Shown here one piece after another: positions 61,542 to 64,000 of a stretch of 64,000 nucleotides of DNA (position 1 is its first letter; each line of letters starts with the position of its first letter). The position numbers and the translations under genes were made by a program. The notes under the pieces are model-generated. The model was not told where the DNA came from, did not search any database, and saw only the letters and a program-made list of their open reading frames with translations. The DNA is from Quatrionicoccus australiensis. GTDB taxonomy: Bacteria > Pseudomonadota > Gammaproteobacteria > Burkholderiales > Rhodocyclaceae. The stretch covers positions 372,001 through 436,000 of the forward strand of contig NZ_CP075188.1 in the NCBI RefSeq assembly GCF_020510525.1, written 5' to 3'.

Positions 61542-62289
61542 GCCTGGTCAGCGAGGCCGACAGCGCGGCGTGGTCGGAAATGCTCGACCACGGATGGCCG
61601 TGATGTACCTCGGTGCGCACGACATTGAAGCCGCGCACGTAGATGCGGTCGAGGCGGAACATCGGCAGCGCCGCCGGGAAGCTGCGTGCCGGCGTGCCCT
61701 TGCTGTTGCTGAAGATCTCGGTCAATTCGAGACGCTGGGCGAGATGGTCGCCGGCCCGGTTGCGCCAGTCGTTGAAGTCGCCGGCGATGATCAGCGGTGC
61801 GTTCGGTTCGCAACGCTTGTCGAGATAATCGGCGAGTGCGGTGAGCTGGCGCTGGCGCGAATAGCCGAACAGCGACAGGTGCACGCAGACACAATGCGCC
61901 GCCGGGCCGCTCGGCAGTTCGATGCGGCAATGCAGCAGGCCGCGCTTTTCGAACTGCAGGTGGGTGACGTCCTGGTTGTGTGAGTGCAGGATGGGAAAGC
62001 GCGACAGGATGGCGTTGCCGTGGTGGCCGTGGTCGTAAATCATGTTGCGGCCGTAGGCGCAGTCCGGCCAGACATCCTCGGCGAGGAATTCGTGCTGCGG
62101 TTCGCCCGGCCAGTTGTCGTGGTTTTCGGCATGGCCGAGGTGCAGGCCCTGCACTTCCTGCAGAAAGGCGATGTCGGGGTTGAGGTCGCGCAGGCGCTCG
62201 CGCAACTCATGCACCATCATCCGCCGGTTGAACTGGGAAAAGCCCTTGTGGATGTTGAAGGTGGCGATATGCAGGGCGGGCTGGGTCAT
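61531..62289 (-). CDS. endonuclease/exonuclease/phosphatase family protein (YbhP-like)
   Basis: A 252-residue protein with EEP motifs: ATFNIHKG, PDIAFLQEVQG, HLSLFGYSRQRQL, GDFNDWRN and SDHAALSASL (catalytic SDH). It pairs with clsB as ybhP does with ybhO in E. coli. The likely substrate is a phosphodiester, perhaps a lipid, but not known. The ATG at 62289 (MTQPALHIATFNIHKG) lies 5 bases before the nadA stop, so it follows nadA in an operon. Confidence 0.88.
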   Translation of the reverse strand: MTQPALHIATFNIHKGFSQFNRRMMVHELRERLRDLNPDIAFLQEVQGLHLGHAENHDNWPGEPQHEFLAEDVWPDCAYGRNMIYDHGHHGNAILSRFPILHSHNQDVTHLQFEKRGLLHCRIELPSGPAAHCVCVHLSLFGYSRQRQLTALADYLDKRCEPNAPLIIAGDFNDWRNRAGDHLAQRLELTEIFSNSKGTPARSFPAALPMFRLDRIYVRGFNVVRTEVHHGHPWSSISDHAALSASLTRHAD

Positions 62290-62293
62290 TGGC

Positions 62294-63394
62294 TCAGGAG
62301 ATCGCCAGCATGCGGTCGAGGGCGAGCTTGGCGAGGACCGCTTCGTGTTCCGGCACCTTGATCGCATTGACGACCTTGCCGTCGACCAGGTTTTCCAGCG
62401 TCCACGCCAGATGCTGCGGGTCGATGCGCTGCATGGTCGAGCACATGCAGATGGTGGTCGCCATGAACTGGACGATCTTGTTCTGCGGCAGGACTTCCTT
62501 GGCCAGGCGGTCGACCAGGTTGAGTTCGGTGCCGACCAGCCAGCGCGTGCCTTCCGGCGCTTCCTTGATGATTTTGACGATGTGTTCGGTCGAGCCGACG
62601 TAATCGGAGGCGGCGCAGACTTCGAAATTGCATTCCGGGTGGGCGATGACCTTGCCTTCCGGATACTTGGCGCGGAAGGCGTCGATGTGCGACTTCTGGA
62701 ACATCTGGTGCACCGAGCAATGGCCTTTCCAGAGCAGGATCTTCGCCTTCTTGATCTGGGCCGGGGTCAGGCCGCCGAGTTCGAGGTCGGGGTCCCAGAC
62801 GACCATCTCGTCCATCGGAATGCCCATGTTGTGGCCGGTCCACCGTCCGAGATGCTGGTCGGGGAAGAACAGCACTTTCGGACGACGCTCGAAGGCCCAT
62901 TTGGCGATGGTGCCGGCATTCGATGACGTGCAGACGATGCCGCCATGCTCGCCGCAGAAAGCTTTCAGATCGGCCGCCGAGTTGATGTAGGTGACCGGCG
63001 TGACTTCCTCTTCGGCATTCAGCACTTCGTTCAGTTCGCGCCAGCAGCGTTCGACCTTGGCCAGGTTGGCCATGTCGGCCATCGAGCAGCCGGCCGCGAG
63101 ATCGGGCAGGATGGCGGTCTGGTGCGGTGCGGTCATGATGTCGGCGACTTCGGCCATGAAATGCACGCCGCAGAAGATGACGTATTCGGAATCGGTCTGC
63201 GAGGCGAGGCGCGACAGCTTCAGCGAGTCGCCGGTCAGGTCGGCGTGCTGGTAGATGTCGGCGCGCTGGTAGTGATGGCAGAGGATGACCGCCTTCTTGC
63301 CGAGCTTGGCGCGGGCAACGCGGATGCGTTCCTGGCAGGCCTCATCGGACAGGTTGTTGAAGGGGGCGAATACGAGGGGCTGATCGGCTTGCAT
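62294..63394 (-). CDS. nadA: quinolinate synthase NadA
   Basis: A 366-residue iron-sulfur enzyme that makes quinolinate for NAD. Three repeats of the fold and the cluster cysteines are visible: DLAAGCSMADM, IVCTSSNAG and TTICMCSTMQR. HHYQRADIYQHADLTGD near the N-terminus and HPECNFEVCAASDYVGST are characteristic. The ATG at 63394 (MQADQPLVFAPF) is used; the upstream frame is not protein-like. nadB and nadC are not in the window. Confidence 0.96.
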   Translation of the reverse strand: MQADQPLVFAPFNNLSDEACQERIRVARAKLGKKAVILCHHYQRADIYQHADLTGDSLKLSRLASQTDSEYVIFCGVHFMAEVADIMTAPHQTAILPDLAAGCSMADMANLAKVERCWRELNEVLNAEEEVTPVTYINSAADLKAFCGEHGGIVCTSSNAGTIAKWAFERRPKVLFFPDQHLGRWTGHNMGIPMDEMVVWDPDLELGGLTPAQIKKAKILLWKGHCSVHQMFQKSHIDAFRAKYPEGKVIAHPECNFEVCAASDYVGSTEHIVKIIKEAPEGTRWLVGTELNLVDRLAKEVLPQNKIVQFMATTICMCSTMQRIDPQHLAWTLENLVDGKVVNAIKVPEHEAVLAKLALDRMLAIS

Positions 63395-63448
63395 TGGATT
63401 CTTTTCGAAGGTTAAGCTGCCAGAATGACGGCGCCTAGGAGAGGCAAC

Positions 63449-64000
63449 ATGCTTGGGGAAAGATTCTATCATCGCTGTTTCGCTGCCATGCTGCTGGCCG
63501 CCGGGCTGAGTGTCCAGGCTGCCGAGCTGGTAGCCGAGCCCGGCGTCGATGAAGCGGCGATTCGGCCGCCGCCGCGTTCGATCAACGACATCACGCGGAT
63601 GCTGGCCGACTACCGGCAAAACGATGATCTGCTGCGCAAGTTGCGCGCCGTGGCCGAGGCGCCGGTGCCGCAGGGCGAGGATCGCAAGCAGTTGTTCGAC
63701 TTCTACTGGCGGCGCGCCCAGGCGGCAGCGGAATTGGGCCAGGTGCAGCAGCAGATCGACGACCTGACGCTTGCCATCCAGTATGGGCAAAGCGGTGATC
63801 CGGAGTTTTCCCGTGCCATGCGCGGCCTGGCCCAGGCCGAGCGCCTGGGCGGCAATTTCCTGTCGGCGCAGCGCTATGCCGAGGAAGCGCTCAAGCACGT
63901 ACCGCAGAACAATCAGGGGCAACTGATCGGCGCCTATGGGCAGATGGTGGGTATGGCGTCGCAGATCGGCGATTTCGAGATGGCGAAGCAGAGTCTCGAC
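63449..64000 (+). CDS. TPR-type exported protein, truncated by the window end
   Basis: The first 184 residues of a protein that continues past 64000. A signal peptide (MLGERFYHRCFAAMLLAAGL, SVQAA) is followed by TPR-like helices (ELGQVQQQIDDLTLAIQYG; RAMRGLAQAERLGGNFLSAQ; EEALKHVPQNNQGQLIGAYG). The rest is unseen; a CHAT or similar domain is common after such a start. AGGAGAG precedes the ATG. Confidence 0.75.
   Translation, partial: MLGERFYHRCFAAMLLAAGLSVQAAELVAEPGVDEAAIRPPPRSINDITRMLADYRQNDDLLRKLRAVAEAPVPQGEDRKQLFDFYWRRAQAAAELGQVQQQIDDLTLAIQYGQSGDPEFSRAMRGLAQAERLGGNFLSAQRYAEEALKHVPQNNQGQLIGAYGQMVGMASQIGDFEMAKQSLD

Overview
The window looks like chromosome of a GC-rich betaproteobacterium of the order Rhodocyclales (Dechloromonas/Azonexus-like). 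This rests on the base composition, the density of GGDEF and chemotaxis genes, a ccoG/nsrR pair and an ubiA–ubiD ubiquinone locus; the genus is inferred. Two mobile segments interrupt ordinary chromosome.

Region 1 (1–10.6 kb) is core: a FadL-type porin, a SPOR protein, small lipoproteins, ridA–recG, an alpha/beta hydrolase, ccoG divergent from nsrR, and an HPP membrane protein. Between the hydrolase and ccoG, on the minus strand, is a class I cyclic-di-GMP (GEMM) riboswitch. A clear promoter lies ahead of it and a 46-residue membrane peptide after it.

Region 2 (10755–21053) is a 10,299-bp transposon-like unit. It is bounded by perfect 24-bp inverted repeats and a 5-bp target duplication (GGCGC), has repeated sites inside both ends, and shows no transposase. 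It carries a 926-residue protein joining an HsdR-type nuclease domain to a STAND-like NTPase (candidate anti-phage protein). The rest of the cargo is a LysR-controlled cluster: aldo/keto reductase, MFS exporter, secreted cupin–carboxymuconolactone decarboxylase and two secreted hydrolases.

Region 3 (21.1–30.5 kb) is a tightly coupled ten-gene operon headed by an ArsR-type regulator. It encodes an Aas-like acyltransferase/acyl-ACP synthetase, a Tat-exported metal hydrolase, an LplT-like transporter fused to PlsC, an Lgt paralogue, two small membrane proteins, two Sel1 lipoproteins and a radical SAM protein resembling tetraether lipid synthase. I read it as a lipid-remodelling operon.

Region 4 (30.6–46.2 kb) is core: a GGDEF response regulator, ubiA–cytochrome c–ubiD–acetyltransferase, yitT–dacB, a PAS chemoreceptor, a REC–CheC–GGDEF trio, mobA, a LuxR-type regulator, a hemerythrin-like protein lacking metal ligands, and a row of small genes ending in yggL.

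Region 5 (about 46.3–58.45 kb) is an integrative element at the 3' end of a tRNA-Leu gene. It has a P4-type integrase, AlpA-type regulators, a replication initiator with iteron-like repeats inside its gene, a DnaB-like ATPase and one virion gene, a tape measure protein. No capsid, portal or terminase gene is visible, so it may be a phage satellite or a reduced prophage.

Region 6 (58.4–64 kb) is core: tRNA-Leu, tRNA-Val, a 2H phosphoesterase, gluQ, clsB with an EEP-family phosphodiesterase, nadA, and the start of a TPR protein cut by the window edge.
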